Source: JBHJGS01 sp050331575 (lineage in GTDB: Bacteria; Pseudomonadota; Alphaproteobacteria; Sphingomonadales; Rhodothalassiaceae). From it: a DNA stretch of 64,000 nt. Made by a program: the position numbers and the translations under genes. How positions within the stretch are numbered: position 1 is the stretch's first letter; every line of letters starts with the position of its first letter. Below, one piece after another: positions 40,278-52,363 of the stretch. The stretch spans positions 41,335 through 105,334 of the forward strand of contig JBHJGS010000048.1 in the NCBI GenBank assembly GCA_050331575.1. Reading direction: 5' to 3'. Below the pieces are notes generated by a model. The model had not been told where the DNA came from, made no database searches, and was given only the letters and a program-made list of their open reading frames with translations.

Positions 40278-42908
40278 TCAGGCGAGGCGTTTCAGATCGT
40301 AGAGCAGGTCCAGCGCCTCGCGCGGGCTCAAGCGGTCCGGCTCGATCTGGGCCAGACGGTCCAGCACCGGCGATGTCGCCGCCGGGGCATCCTGCGGGCT
40401 GAATTGGAACAGCGGCAGATCATCGATCAGCGCGCATGGCCCGTCGCCGGAGGCCTCCAACTGCGCCAGCACCTGGCGGGCGCGGTCGATCACCGGCCGG
40501 GGCAGGCCAGCCAGCTGTGCCACCGCCACGCCGTAGGAGCGATCAGCGGCGCCGGGGCCGACCTCGTGCAGAAAGATCAGCTCGCCCTGATAATCCTTCA
40601 CCTTCATGCTGCGCAGGGCCAGGGCGGCCAGCCGTTCCTTCAGCGCGGTCAATTCGTGATAATGCGTCGCGAACAAGCCGCGCACCTTGATGACATCGTG
40701 CAGATATTCCACCGCCGCCCAGGCGATGGACAGGCCGTCATAGGTGGCCGTGCCGCGGCCGATCTCATCCAGGATCACCAGGGATCGCTCGGTCGCCTGA
40801 TGCAGGATCGCTGCGGTTTCGACCATCTCCACCATGAAGGTCGAGCGGCCGGAGGCCAGATCGTCCGACGCGCCGACCCGGCTGAACAGGCGGTCGACAA
40901 CCCCGATATGCGCGGCATCGGCGGGCACATAAGACCCCATCTGCGCCAAGATCGCGATCAGCGCGTTCTGACGCAGAAAGGTTGATTTGCCGGCCATATT
41001 GGGTCCGGTGATCAGCCACAGCCGCCGCTCCGGATTCAAGTCGCAATCATTGGCAACGAAACGACTGGCGCCCTGGCGGATCAGCGCGGCTTCGACCACC
41101 GGATGGCGGCCGCCATCGATGCCGAAGGCCAGGCTGTCATCGACGATCGGCCGGGCCCAGCGCTGCGCCAGGGCCAAGTCGGCCAGCGCTGCTGTCATGT
41201 CCAGCCGGGCCAGGGCCGCAGCGGTTCGGCCGATTGCCTCCCCTTGCGCCAGCACCGCTTGGGCCAGCGTCTTGAAGGCGTCCGCCTCCAGCGCCAGCGC
41301 GCGGTCCGCCGCCTCGTCGATGGCGCGGGCCAGCTCGGCCAGCTCGGCGGTGGAAAAGCGCACGGAGTTGGCCAGCGTCTGGCGGTGCTGAAAGAGTTCG
41401 CTGTGCGGCGCGGTCATCAGCGTGTCGGCATGTCGGGCCGGCAGGTCGATATGATAGCCGAGGAAATTATTGTGCTTGATCTTCAAGGCGTTCAGGCCGG
41501 TGTCCTGGCGATAGCGGGTCTCCAGGGCGGCGATCATGCGTCGGCCCTCGTCCCGCAGGCGCCGCGCCTCGTCCAGCGCAGGGTCAAAGCCCTCGGCGAT
41601 GAAGCCGCCGTCGCGGCTCAGTGCCGGCGGTTCGGCAACCAGCGCGCGGATCAAGCGATCGTGCAGCGGGCCATAGTCGCCCAACTCCGCTCGGGCGTCA
41701 GCCAGATAGGGCGGCAGATCAGGCAGGCTGCTGCCGGTGTCGCACAGCAGTTGGCGCACCGCCTGGGCCACGTCCAGCCCATCCCGGATCGCTGCCAGAT
41801 CGCGCGGGCCGCCGCGCTCGACCGACAGCCGCGCCAAAGCCCGTTCCAGATCGGGCAGGCGGCGCAAAACCCCGCGCAGGCTCTGCCGGCGATCGGCATC
41901 ATCGACGAACGCGGTGACCCCATCCAGCCGGGCATTGATCGCGGCAGGATCGGTCAAGGGCGCGGCCAGCGCGCGCGCCAGCGCCCGGCCACCGGCCCCG
42001 GTCACGGTGCGGTCGATGACCGACAGGAGGCTGCCGCGCGCCTGACCGGACAGGGTCTCGGTCAGTTCCAGATTGCGCCGGGTCGCCGCATCGATCTGCA
42101 GCACCGCGCTCGGCGTGCGCTTGACCGGCGGGGCCAGACGCGGCATGCGGCCCTTCTGCGTTTCCTCTAGATAGCCGATCAGGGCGCCCAGCGCGCCCAA
42201 ATCGGCCGGCTCAAAGCTGCCGAAGCCGTCTAGCGTGGCGGTGCCGAACAGGGCGGTCAGCCGCTCCTGACCGGCGCGGGGGTCGAACCATTGCTGCGGC
42301 CGCCGGGTCGGCGCCACGCCGGTGTCCGGGAGATCCTCAACACCCTCCGGCACCAGCACCTCACGCGGCGCCAGGCGCGCCAGCAGCGCGTCCAACGCGC
42401 CCGGGTCGACGGCTTCGACCGCCAGTTCGCCGGTGGACATGTCGGTCCAGGCCACGGCGCGGCTCCGCCCGGTCACCGCCAGGGCGGCCAGATAATTATC
42501 CGCCCGCGCGGCCAGCAGGCCGTCTTCGGTCAGGGTGCCCGGTGTGATCAGGCGCACCACCTCGCGCGCCACCACCGCCTTGGCACCGCGCTTCTTGGCT
42601 TCGGCGGGATCTTCGGTCTGCTCGGCCACGGCGACCTTGAAGCCCTGACGGATTAGCCGGGCAAGATAGGCTTCGGCGGCATGGATCGGCACCCCGGCCA
42701 TGGGGATGTCCCGGCCCTGGTGCTGGCCGCGCTTGGTCAGGGTGATGTCCAGCGCCTGGGCGGCCGCCTCGGCGTCCTGGAAGAACAGTTCGTAGAAGTC
42801 GCCCATGCGATAGAATAACAGGCAATCGGGATGCGCCTGCTTGATCGCCAGATATTGCGCCATCATCGGCGTGGCGCCATCGGTTTTGGTAAGCTCAGGG
42901 CTGGTCAT
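40278..42908 (-). CDS. mutS: DNA mismatch repair protein MutS
   Basis: An 876-residue mismatch recognition ATPase. The mismatch-wedge Phe-x-Glu lies in RMGDFYELF, the clamp and core follow, and the ATPase has Walker A GPNMAGKSTFLRQNALIA, Walker B region SLVILDEIGRGTATYDG and the signature FATHYHELTAL. Length and order are those of MutS1. The ATG at 42908 is listed; an ATG 18 nt upstream (42926) is also possible and neither has a clear ribosome site. It is divergent from maeB, 135 nt apart. Confidence 0.95.
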   Translation of the reverse strand: MTSPELTKTDGATPMMAQYLAIKQAHPDCLLFYRMGDFYELFFQDAEAAAQALDITLTKRGQHQGRDIPMAGVPIHAAEAYLARLIRQGFKVAVAEQTEDPAEAKKRGAKAVVAREVVRLITPGTLTEDGLLAARADNYLAALAVTGRSRAVAWTDMSTGELAVEAVDPGALDALLARLAPREVLVPEGVEDLPDTGVAPTRRPQQWFDPRAGQERLTALFGTATLDGFGSFEPADLGALGALIGYLEETQKGRMPRLAPPVKRTPSAVLQIDAATRRNLELTETLSGQARGSLLSVIDRTVTGAGGRALARALAAPLTDPAAINARLDGVTAFVDDADRRQSLRGVLRRLPDLERALARLSVERGGPRDLAAIRDGLDVAQAVRQLLCDTGSSLPDLPPYLADARAELGDYGPLHDRLIRALVAEPPALSRDGGFIAEGFDPALDEARRLRDEGRRMIAALETRYRQDTGLNALKIKHNNFLGYHIDLPARHADTLMTAPHSELFQHRQTLANSVRFSTAELAELARAIDEAADRALALEADAFKTLAQAVLAQGEAIGRTAAALARLDMTAALADLALAQRWARPIVDDSLAFGIDGGRHPVVEAALIRQGASRFVANDCDLNPERRLWLITGPNMAGKSTFLRQNALIAILAQMGSYVPADAAHIGVVDRLFSRVGASDDLASGRSTFMVEMVETAAILHQATERSLVILDEIGRGTATYDGLSIAWAAVEYLHDVIKVRGLFATHYHELTALKERLAALALRSMKVKDYQGELIFLHEVGPGAADRSYGVAVAQLAGLPRPVIDRARQVLAQLEASGDGPCALIDDLPLFQFSPQDAPAATSPVLDRLAQIEPDRLSPREALDLLYDLKRLA

Positions 42909-43043
42909 GGCGGCGGTTCGGCGCATAATGGGTTTGGTCTGATCGGCGGGCCGGCGGCCAGTCCTCCCCCCGAAGGATCTCAGCTGCGGTCATGCGCCTG
43001 TTCTATGGCATGCCCTGCCGCCTCACAACCGGAGCCTTCGCCC

Positions 43044-45311
<2,268 letters not shown>

Positions 45312-45620
45312 AAAAGGGAAGACACCCGGGCGGGCGGCTTCCCTTAAGTACGGACTCATCTTACCTGAGCGTTCCTCATCTAGGGCACCGTGAGCGCTCA
45401 GCCGCCACCGAGCCCCTTGTCGTGCATTATACATAAGCAATGGGAATTCGTTGGGAAGGGGCGGGCGCGATCACACAATAGTGTGACCGGACTGTTATCA
45501 TCCGCGCGCTTGGCGACCGAGCCCGGTGTGCCGAGTGCCGGCCGCATCGACGCCAACCAGAGCAGATGCGCCCAGGCTGAGCGGGTCGTCCTCATCTGAT
45601 CGGGCTCAGGCCATTGCGGT
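45312..45620. other. Intergenic region without a gene
   Basis: About 310 nt between the convergent maeB and TIGR02302 genes. It holds the maeB terminator hairpin and a short AT-richer stretch near 45425-45455. I see no open frame with a ribosome site and no RNA gene. Confidence 0.5.
45314..45345 (+). terminator. Hairpin after maeB
   Basis: AAGGGAAG (45314-45321) pairs with CTTCCCTT (45338-45345) around a 16-nt GC-rich loop, 3 nt past the maeB stop. The A run before the stem gives a T run only for minus-strand transcription, so it may serve both directions. Confidence 0.5.
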
Positions 45621-48002
45621 TTAAAACCGCCGCAGCAGTCGTTCCAGATAGCGCCGCTCTTCGGCCGAAAGATTGGGGTCGGAAAGCCGGCGGCGCAGGT
45701 CTCGAAGGATTTCCTCGACCCGCCGCTGGTCATCCGCATCGGGTAAGTCGAACGGCATGGTGTTGATATTGGGGAGGGCGTTGCCGAACGGGTCGCGCGC
45801 GCCACCTCTTTGTTGTTGCTGCATGGAGCGGGACAGTTGCTGCTGCATCGCGTTGCTGGCCTCGTCCAGCGCCTTTAACGCCTCCGCCTGGCGCGACACG
45901 GCATCGCCGCCGGCCTGGCCTTGCAGCGCTTGGCGGGCCGCTTCGGCGGCTTGGCGCGCCTGTTCGGCGCCCGGCTGAGTCAAGCCGCTTTCCTGCATGC
46001 TCTTTTGAAGATCCTCAAGCGCCTGGCTGATCGCCTGTTGCTGCTCGCTCAGCGGCTGGAACGTCTGACTCTGTTGGCCCTGCTGCTGCATAAGGCGATT
46101 CAGGACGGTTTGGCGCGCTGTCTGGTTTAGAAGCTCGCGCTGTTCCTGTTTTAGGTCCTCCAGCATATCAGCGGCACGGGCCGCCGCCATCATGCGTTGA
46201 GCGTCTTCCGGCGACAGCGGGTTGGGCTGCAGATTCTCCAGGATCTGCTGCAACTGCTGCAGCATTTGCCGCGCCTCTTCGGTGCGGCCCGCCTCGGCCA
46301 GGGCCTGAACCTGGCGCGCCATCGCCTCCAGCATACGCCGGTCGATCAACTGGGTCTGGCCCTGCTCGGAACTAGGCAGGGGCTGCGAAGGGCTGTCACC
46401 CTGTTGCGCCTGATGCGCCGCCATCAACTGATCCAGTTGCTGCATCAGCTGATCGGTCAGTGAAGACAGATCCTCCTCGCCGCTCAACGCCTCCTGCAGG
46501 TCGCTCAGGGTCTGGCGCAGATTGCGTTCGGCGATCGACAGCTGGCCATCTTCGATGCGCAGCGCAGCTTGCCACAACAGGCCGATCGCCTCATCCAAGG
46601 CCATCTCGGAGCGGTCGCCGCGGAGCCGCCAATAAGCCGAGCGCAACACCGCGAAAGCGACGATGTCGCCGCCATAAAGACCGGGCTCGCGCGACAGGGC
46701 ATCCAGCTCGCGCAACACATCGGCTCGATCGCCGGGCTGCCGGATCAATTGCTTGCGCAACGCCACCAAGGCCTGGGCGGCGGGTTGATCAAACGGCCGC
46801 TCCGGAAGCACCAGTTTCAGCGCGGTGGATCGGCCGATCTGGCCCCGGGCGTCTTCCACTTCCAGACGGATCTCGACGGCTTCGCCGGCCCAATAATGCT
46901 CTGCCAGATCCCGGGTCAGCCGGGATTGCACCGGGCCCTGGCCCAGGCGCTGCTCGGCCAGAGGCACGATCAGGGCCGCGCGGAGACCGGCCTGGTCCGG
47001 CGTGCCGGGGCCATAGCGCACCGCATTGCCGGCGCCGGCGGTCATGATCATGCGGCCGCCGGTGATGCCGTAATCATCGTCAATCTCAAAGGGCAAGGCA
47101 AAGGCGTGCCGCGGCGTTAAACCCGGCGCTTCCGTCCAGCGCGCCTGCGGCGCGGTATCCGGGATATAGTGCAAGCGCCAGGATCCGCGCGTGGTGCCGC
47201 CTTGCACGATCTTCATGTCGCCGCCGGTCGGCACTGGCCGGTTCAGGCTGTGGACCTCTTCGCCCTCGCGCGTGAACGCAAAGCGCTGATCTCCGAGATG
47301 CAGCACCGGTTGGGCGCGGCCACCGTTCAGGCGCGCGGTGATACGGCTGCCTTCGGGCAGATCCACGCGGCCGCCGCGCGCATCCAAAACCATCGGCGGC
47401 CGATCGGTATAGTCTGGCGGTGTAATCCACAGATCCAGAGCAACGTCGCGTGGCACCGACCCCGGGGTCAGCGATAAGCTGTCATCCAAGCGCCGACCCA
47501 AATCCGGCCCGGCGACCAGCAATCCCAGCAGCAACACCATCAACACCCCAGCGCGCAGCGCGCGGGGATCCTGCTCCAGCCAGCTCAATCGTGGTGCAGC
47601 CAGCCGGGTTTTGGCCGCGGCCTCGGCCATGCGCGCGCGGTGCCGATCCCACAGCGCCTGCGCCAGGGGATCATCGCCAGCGGGCGTGTCGTCCAGCGCT
47701 TCCAGTGGCCGATGAGCGGCCCCGCCACGGCGCTCGAACCAGCGCGCTGCGGCCTCTCGGTCGGCCGGCTGAAAGCCGCGCGCAAGCGCCACCACCTGCC
47801 ACAGCAAGGCCCCCAGCAGCACCGCCAGCAGCAGGCGGTGCAACCAGATCGGCAGCAACGGGAACAGGCCCAATCCGGCAGCAGCAAGAAAGCCCGCAAT
47901 CAGCAAAGCCAGACCGAACAGGCGCGGCCACAACCGCTCCAGCGACGCAAAACCACGCGCCAGCGCTAGACGCCGCCGCAAGATCGGACGGGGGTCGTTC
48001 AT
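45621..48002 (-). CDS. TIGR02302 (DUF4175) family membrane protein
   Basis: A 793-residue protein. Two N-terminal membrane helices (about 25-50 and 53-72) and a third near 150-165 are followed by a large periplasmic region with beta-rich parts (DVALDLWITPPDYTDRPPMV), then a long Gln/Leu/Ala-rich helical tail (residues ~510-730, with runs such as MQQLDQLMAAHQAQQGD and SMQQQQRGG). This is the alphaproteobacterial TIGR02302 family, of unknown function, encoded next to lysA in many genomes. GGAGA precedes the ATG. It is the last gene of the argH-lptM-lysA operon. Confidence 0.87.
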   Translation of the reverse strand: MNDPRPILRRRLALARGFASLERLWPRLFGLALLIAGFLAAAGLGLFPLLPIWLHRLLLAVLLGALLWQVVALARGFQPADREAAARWFERRGGAAHRPLEALDDTPAGDDPLAQALWDRHRARMAEAAAKTRLAAPRLSWLEQDPRALRAGVLMVLLLGLLVAGPDLGRRLDDSLSLTPGSVPRDVALDLWITPPDYTDRPPMVLDARGGRVDLPEGSRITARLNGGRAQPVLHLGDQRFAFTREGEEVHSLNRPVPTGGDMKIVQGGTTRGSWRLHYIPDTAPQARWTEAPGLTPRHAFALPFEIDDDYGITGGRMIMTAGAGNAVRYGPGTPDQAGLRAALIVPLAEQRLGQGPVQSRLTRDLAEHYWAGEAVEIRLEVEDARGQIGRSTALKLVLPERPFDQPAAQALVALRKQLIRQPGDRADVLRELDALSREPGLYGGDIVAFAVLRSAYWRLRGDRSEMALDEAIGLLWQAALRIEDGQLSIAERNLRQTLSDLQEALSGEEDLSSLTDQLMQQLDQLMAAHQAQQGDSPSQPLPSSEQGQTQLIDRRMLEAMARQVQALAEAGRTEEARQMLQQLQQILENLQPNPLSPEDAQRMMAAARAADMLEDLKQEQRELLNQTARQTVLNRLMQQQGQQSQTFQPLSEQQQAISQALEDLQKSMQESGLTQPGAEQARQAAEAARQALQGQAGGDAVSRQAEALKALDEASNAMQQQLSRSMQQQQRGGARDPFGNALPNINTMPFDLPDADDQRRVEEILRDLRRRLSDPNLSAEERRYLERLLRRF

Positions 48003-48035
48003 GCGCTCTCCAACGCTTAGGGACGACTCAGGTTG

Positions 48036-49304
48036 CTAGTGTGCAAGCCAGTCCGGCAGCTTGTCCATCCCGATCAGGGCGGCTTCATCGACGCGGGGCC
48101 GCACCACCGCCCAGGCATCGCCGTGAACCAGAATTTCCGGCACCAGCGGACGGCTATTATAACTGTTCGCCATCACCGCGCCATACGCGCCGGCTGAGCG
48201 GAACACCACCAAGGCGCCTGGCTTCAATGGCGGGCAGGCCCGGTCGCGGGCGAAGGTATCGCCGGTCTCGCACACCGGGCCGACGAAATCATAGGTCTGC
48301 AGCGGCTGTCCGTCCGGTTCGGCGACCGGCTCGATGGCGTGATAGGCCTCATACATGGCCGGCCGGATCAGATCATTCATCGCGGCGTCGAGGATGGCGA
48401 AGCGCTTGGCCTCGCCTTGCTTGACATAAAGCAACCGGCTGACCAGGACCCCGGCATTTCCGGCGATCAGCCGTCCGGGCTCCACGATGATCTGGCAGTC
48501 AAGCGGCTCGGCCAGTTCGCGCACCAAGGCTCCATAGTCCGCCGGGGCGGGCGGTTCGGGCTGGTCCACCTGATAGGGAATCCCCAAGCCGCCGCCCAGG
48601 TCGATTCGCTCGATCGGATGGCCGTCGGCCCGCAGAGCCGCCACCAAGGATTTCAAGCGGCCAAATGCGTCCCTGAACGGCGCCAGATCGGTCAGTTGCG
48701 ATCCGATATGCATGTCCACCCCGACAATGCGGATCGCCGGCAAGCAGGCGGCCCGGGCATAGGCGGCCTGTGCCCGCTTCAACGGGATGCCGAACTTATT
48801 CTCCGCCTTGCCCGTGGAGATCTTGGCGTGCGTGCGCGCGTCGACATCGGGATTGATCCGGAACGCCACGGGCGCACAGCGCCCCTCGCGCTCGGCCACC
48901 TGCGCCAGATCCTCCAGCTCCTCCTCCGATTCCACATTGAACTGATGGATGCCCGCTTGCAGTGCGCGGGCCATTTCCGCGCGGGTCTTGCCGACCCCGG
49001 AGAAAACGATGCGCTCCGGCGGAATGCCCGCGGCCAGTGCCCGGCGCAACTCGCCGCCGGACACCACATCCGCACCGGCGCCCAAGCGTGCCAGTGTGGT
49101 CAGCACCGCTTGATTGGAATTGGCCTTCACGGCAAAGCAAATCAGATGATCCAACCCGCTCAGCGCCTGATCATAAACTTGGTAGTGCCGGGTCAGCGTG
49201 GCGGTGGAATAGCAGTAAAACGGCGTGCCGACGGCCTCGGCGATGACCGGCAGCGGCACCTCCTCCGCATGCAGGATGCCGTTCTTGTAGCTGAAATGAT
49301 TCAT
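48036..49304 (-). CDS. lysA: Diaminopimelate decarboxylase
   Basis: A 422-residue PLP enzyme of the alanine-racemase fold that makes L-lysine from meso-diaminopimelate. The PLP lysine is in CFAVKANSNQAVL near residue 60, GGGLGIPY and VEPGRLIAGNAGVL bind the phosphate, and CETGDTFARDR supplies the catalytic Cys of the partner subunit. Its ATG overlaps the stop of the lptM-like gene (ATGA). It belongs to the argH-lptM-lysA-TIGR02302 run. Confidence 0.95.
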   Translation of the reverse strand: MNHFSYKNGILHAEEVPLPVIAEAVGTPFYCYSTATLTRHYQVYDQALSGLDHLICFAVKANSNQAVLTTLARLGAGADVVSGGELRRALAAGIPPERIVFSGVGKTRAEMARALQAGIHQFNVESEEELEDLAQVAEREGRCAPVAFRINPDVDARTHAKISTGKAENKFGIPLKRAQAAYARAACLPAIRIVGVDMHIGSQLTDLAPFRDAFGRLKSLVAALRADGHPIERIDLGGGLGIPYQVDQPEPPAPADYGALVRELAEPLDCQIIVEPGRLIAGNAGVLVSRLLYVKQGEAKRFAILDAAMNDLIRPAMYEAYHAIEPVAEPDGQPLQTYDFVGPVCETGDTFARDRACPPLKPGALVVFRSAGAYGAVMANSYNSRPLVPEILVHGDAWAVVRPRVDEAALIGMDKLPDWLAH

Positions 49305-49420
49305 GCGTCGGGCTCAGCCGGTGGCGGGTCAGGCTGTTCAGCCGGTGGCTGCAAGGGGCCGCGACGGCCGCACGCACTGACGCTCAGGGCCAAGATCATC
49401 ACGATCAGACAGGCTTTCAC
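49301..49420 (-). CDS. lptM: LptM-like small lipoprotein (YifL family)
   Basis: A 39-residue lipoprotein between argH and lysA that is easily missed. It starts with GTG, overlapping the argH stop as GTGA, and ends overlapping the lysA ATG as ATGA. Translation gives a short signal peptide with lipobox LSVSAC (lipidated Cys at residue 17), immediately followed by GRRGPLQPP and a Pro/Glu tail. The C-G-x-x-G-P-L signature after the lipobox is that of LptM/YifL, which helps mature the LPS translocon LptDE in E. coli. The same gene position (beside lysA) is seen in many proteobacteria. Confidence 0.82.
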   Translation of the reverse strand: MKACLIVMILALSVSACGRRGPLQPPAEQPDPPPAEPDA

Positions 49421-50820
49421 AAATAGCGCTCCCGGGCCGCATCGACGGCTTCACGCACCCGGTTCGGCGCCGTGCCGCCGTAACTGGTGCGCGACGCGAT
49501 GGAGGCCTCCACCGTCAAAACATCATGGACCCGCTGGTCGATCTTGGGCTCCACCGCCTGCATGGCATCAAGCGGCAAGTCCGCCAGGTCACAGTTGCGC
49601 GCTTCGGCTTCGCGCACCAGGCTGCCGGTGACATGGTGGGCCTGGCGGAAGGGCAGGCCCGCATCGCGCACCAGCCAATCTGCCAGATCCGTCGCCGTGG
49701 CAAAGCCGCGGCCAGCCTCCGCGCGCAGCCGCTCGCGGTTCAGCACCAGCGAGCGGACCATCCCGGTCATCGCGGCCAAGCATAATTCAAAGGCCTCCAC
49801 AGCGGCAAACACCGGCGCTTTATCTTCTTGCATATCCTTGGAATAGGCCAGCGGCAGGCCCTTCATGACCAGCACCAGCTGGGTGAAGGCCCCGGCCAGT
49901 TGGCCGACCTTGGCCCGCACCAATTCCGCGGCATCCGGGTTGCGCTTTTGCGGCATGATCGACGAGCCGGTGGAAAAGCTGTCCGGCAGGATCAGAAAGC
50001 CGAACGGGGCCGAGGCCCAGACCACCATCTCTTCAGCCAGCCGCGACAGATGCGTGCCGGCTATGGTCAGCGCGGCCAAGACTTCCAGCGCGAAATCGCG
50101 CGCCGAGACCGCATCGATGGAGTTGGCCATCGGCTGATCGAAGCCCAAGGCATGGGCCACCGCGGCGCGGTCGATGGGAAAGCCCGTGCCAGCCAATGCC
50201 GCCGAGCCCAAAGGGCTTTCGTTCAAGCGCGCGCGCGCGTCGCGCAGCCGGCCGCGGTCACGCCCGGCCATCTCGACATAGGCGAGCAGGTGATGCCCCA
50301 CCGTGACCGGCTGAGCCGTCTGCAAATGCGTGAAGCCGGGCATCGGCCAGTCGGCATGCGCTTCGGCCTGGTCGATCAGCGCGCGCAGGAATTCCGTCAA
50401 TCCGGTGTCCAGGCCGTCGGCGGCGTCACGCACCCATAGCCGAAAGTCTGTGGCGACCTGGTCGTTGCGCGAGCGCGCTGTATGCAGCCGCCCGGCCGGT
50501 TCGCCGACAAGCTGCCGCAAGCGCGCCTCCACATGCATGTGGATATCTTCCAAAGCCGGATCGGTGGCAAAGTCGCCGCGCGCGATCTCCTCTGCGACCT
50601 GATCCAGCCCGGTGAGCAGGGCATCGCGGTCGGCCAGCGACACGATGCCCCGTGCGGCCAACATCGAGGCGTGCGCCTTGGAGGCCGCGATATCCTGCCG
50701 CCACAGCCGGATATCGACGCCGATCGAGGCATTGATCGCCGCCATGATTTCTGAAGGGGCGGAGTGAAAGCGACCGCCCCATAAGGCGTTGGCGGTGGAG
50801 GTATCGGCCGGCTCGGTCAT
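49417..50820 (-). CDS. argH: Argininosuccinate lyase
   Basis: A 467-residue member of the fumarase/aspartase superfamily that releases arginine and fumarate from argininosuccinate. The superfamily signature GSSIMPQKRNPDAAELVRAK is present, with HTARSRNDQVATDFRLW and FTHLQTAQPVTVGHHLLAY upstream. The ATG at 50820 has AGGA about 11 nt upstream; two further in-frame ATGs lie up to 24 nt earlier. It heads an operon with lptM, lysA and TIGR02302. Confidence 0.95.
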   Translation of the reverse strand: MTEPADTSTANALWGGRFHSAPSEIMAAINASIGVDIRLWRQDIAASKAHASMLAARGIVSLADRDALLTGLDQVAEEIARGDFATDPALEDIHMHVEARLRQLVGEPAGRLHTARSRNDQVATDFRLWVRDAADGLDTGLTEFLRALIDQAEAHADWPMPGFTHLQTAQPVTVGHHLLAYVEMAGRDRGRLRDARARLNESPLGSAALAGTGFPIDRAAVAHALGFDQPMANSIDAVSARDFALEVLAALTIAGTHLSRLAEEMVVWASAPFGFLILPDSFSTGSSIMPQKRNPDAAELVRAKVGQLAGAFTQLVLVMKGLPLAYSKDMQEDKAPVFAAVEAFELCLAAMTGMVRSLVLNRERLRAEAGRGFATATDLADWLVRDAGLPFRQAHHVTGSLVREAEARNCDLADLPLDAMQAVEPKIDQRVHDVLTVEASIASRTSYGGTAPNRVREAVDAARERYL

Positions 50821-50889
50821 CGCGCGCAGCATCCTTGAGTGCAACGGTCCCAGGCGCTTAGCGGGGCGGGGGCTAAGCGATCAAGGCCC

Positions 50890-51534
50890 TTACCGTTCCT
50901 CGCGCGCCAGCACCGCTGTCTCGGCGCGCGCATCTTCAATCCAGGACTGCATAAGCGCCCAGTTCATGATCGTCTCCACATAGCGCGTCGCCGTCGGGCC
51001 GGCCGGCAGGCCATAGGTGTGAAACCGCGTTGCCATGGGCGCATAGAAACTGTCCGCGCCCCCCGGTTCCGACCCGAACAGAAACGGGCCGCCTCGTGCC
51101 TCCAGGCCGTCCTGCCAAATCTGAGCCACTCGCTGTGCATCGTTTCGGGCCTCTCCATCCAGGTCGATCGGATTTGGCGCGCGGCGCAGGTTCATCGGGC
51201 ATGCCTGGCGCAGGGCCGCGAAACCGCTATGCATTTCGGCGGTAACGGCGCGCGCGACGGCGCGGTGCTTTGGGTCGGCGGGCCAGAGCCGGGGGTCCTG
51301 CTCTGCGGCCCATTCAAGAATTGCCAGGCTGTCATGAAGCACCCAATCGCCGAAGCGCAAGGCGGGCACCTGGCGGCTGGGCGACAGCCGACCGATTTCC
51401 TCGGTGAAGGTCGGCGTGTCCAGCGGCAGCACCATCTCATGAAACTCGATCTCAGCCAGCTTCAGCGCCAACCAGCCGCGCAAAGACCAGCTTGAATAGG
51501 TCTTGTTGCCGATCACCAGAAGCGGTTTGGCCAT
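50890..51534 (-). CDS. Glutathione S-transferase family protein
   Basis: A 214-residue GST-fold protein. The N-terminal thioredoxin-like domain has NKTYSSWSLRGWLALKLAEI with a Ser-rich active-site region, and the glutathione-contact block is RQVPALRFGDWVLHDSLAI. The C-terminal domain is all-helical. The YSSWSLR start is typical of a bacterial GST subgroup found widely in proteobacteria with unknown substrates. AAAGGA precedes the ATG. It lies 69 nt upstream of argH on the same strand. Confidence 0.88.
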   Translation of the reverse strand: MAKPLLVIGNKTYSSWSLRGWLALKLAEIEFHEMVLPLDTPTFTEEIGRLSPSRQVPALRFGDWVLHDSLAILEWAAEQDPRLWPADPKHRAVARAVTAEMHSGFAALRQACPMNLRRAPNPIDLDGEARNDAQRVAQIWQDGLEARGGPFLFGSEPGGADSFYAPMATRFHTYGLPAGPTATRYVETIMNWALMQSWIEDARAETAVLAREER

Positions 51535-51640
51535 GGGCGATCCTTTCGTTCGGGGGTAACGACCCTTAGCGCAGCGCTGCTGCCCGCGCCATCATACAAG
51601 GCCATGGCGCGGGCCCGGCCGACTGATTAAAGGCTTCCTC

Positions 51641-52363
51641 ATGGTCCGGCTGATCCAGTTCGAACTGCTAGACTCCACCCAGGCGGAGGCGGGGCGCCGA
51701 GTGGTCACCGGCCAACTGCGCCAGGCAACGATCTTGCTGGCCGACCGCCAGAGCGACGGGCGCGGCTCGCGCGGACGGCAGTGGCATAGCCCGGCTGGGA
51801 ATTTGCACGCCACCTTGTGCTTGCCGATGGATGCGCGCTGGCTGCAGCCTTATTTGGCGGTCTATCCGGTGGCGCTGGCGCTGGGTCAGGTCATCGCCCG
51901 GCTTGCCGGGCAGCCAGCGCAGCTGAAATGGCCCAATGATGTGCTGATCAATGGCGCCAAGGTCTCCGGGGCGCTGCACGAGGTGGCCGAGGGGCCGACC
52001 GGCCGCTGGTTTCTGGCAGGCCTTGGCATCAATCTGGCGCACCGCCCCGACCGCACGCCCTATCCCGCCGGCGACCTTGCCGCCACCGGGCCGCATGATC
52101 CCGCTGTCGTGGCTGCGACCCTGGCGGAGGCGGTGATGCAGCACATCGCCATGTGGCTAGACACGGGATTTGCCCCGGTGCGCGATCGCTACCTTCGGCA
52201 GATGGCGTTTCTGTCTCAGCCGATTACGGTGCGCACCCGCCACGGCGAGGCGTTGGAAGGAATCAATCAGGGCATCGAGGCCGACGGTGCGCTTCGGCTT
52301 GAGACGGCGACCGGTCCGGTGCGGGTTTTGGCGGGCGATATCTTCCCGAGCCTGGCGGACTAA
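51641..52363 (+). CDS. birA: Biotin--[acetyl-CoA-carboxylase] ligase
   Basis: A 240-residue class I biotin protein ligase without the DNA-binding domain of E. coli BirA, so it is an enzyme only. The biotinyl-AMP loop is DGRGSRGRQWHSPAGN, the catalytic Lys lies in LKWPNDVLINGAKVSGAL, and FLAGLGINL follows. It attaches biotin to the carboxyl-carrier proteins. It is convergent with the SDR pseudogene, overlapping it by four bases. Confidence 0.93.
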   Translation: MVRLIQFELLDSTQAEAGRRVVTGQLRQATILLADRQSDGRGSRGRQWHSPAGNLHATLCLPMDARWLQPYLAVYPVALALGQVIARLAGQPAQLKWPNDVLINGAKVSGALHEVAEGPTGRWFLAGLGINLAHRPDRTPYPAGDLAATGPHDPAVVAATLAEAVMQHIAMWLDTGFAPVRDRYLRQMAFLSQPITVRTRHGEALEGINQGIEADGALRLETATGPVRVLAGDIFPSLAD

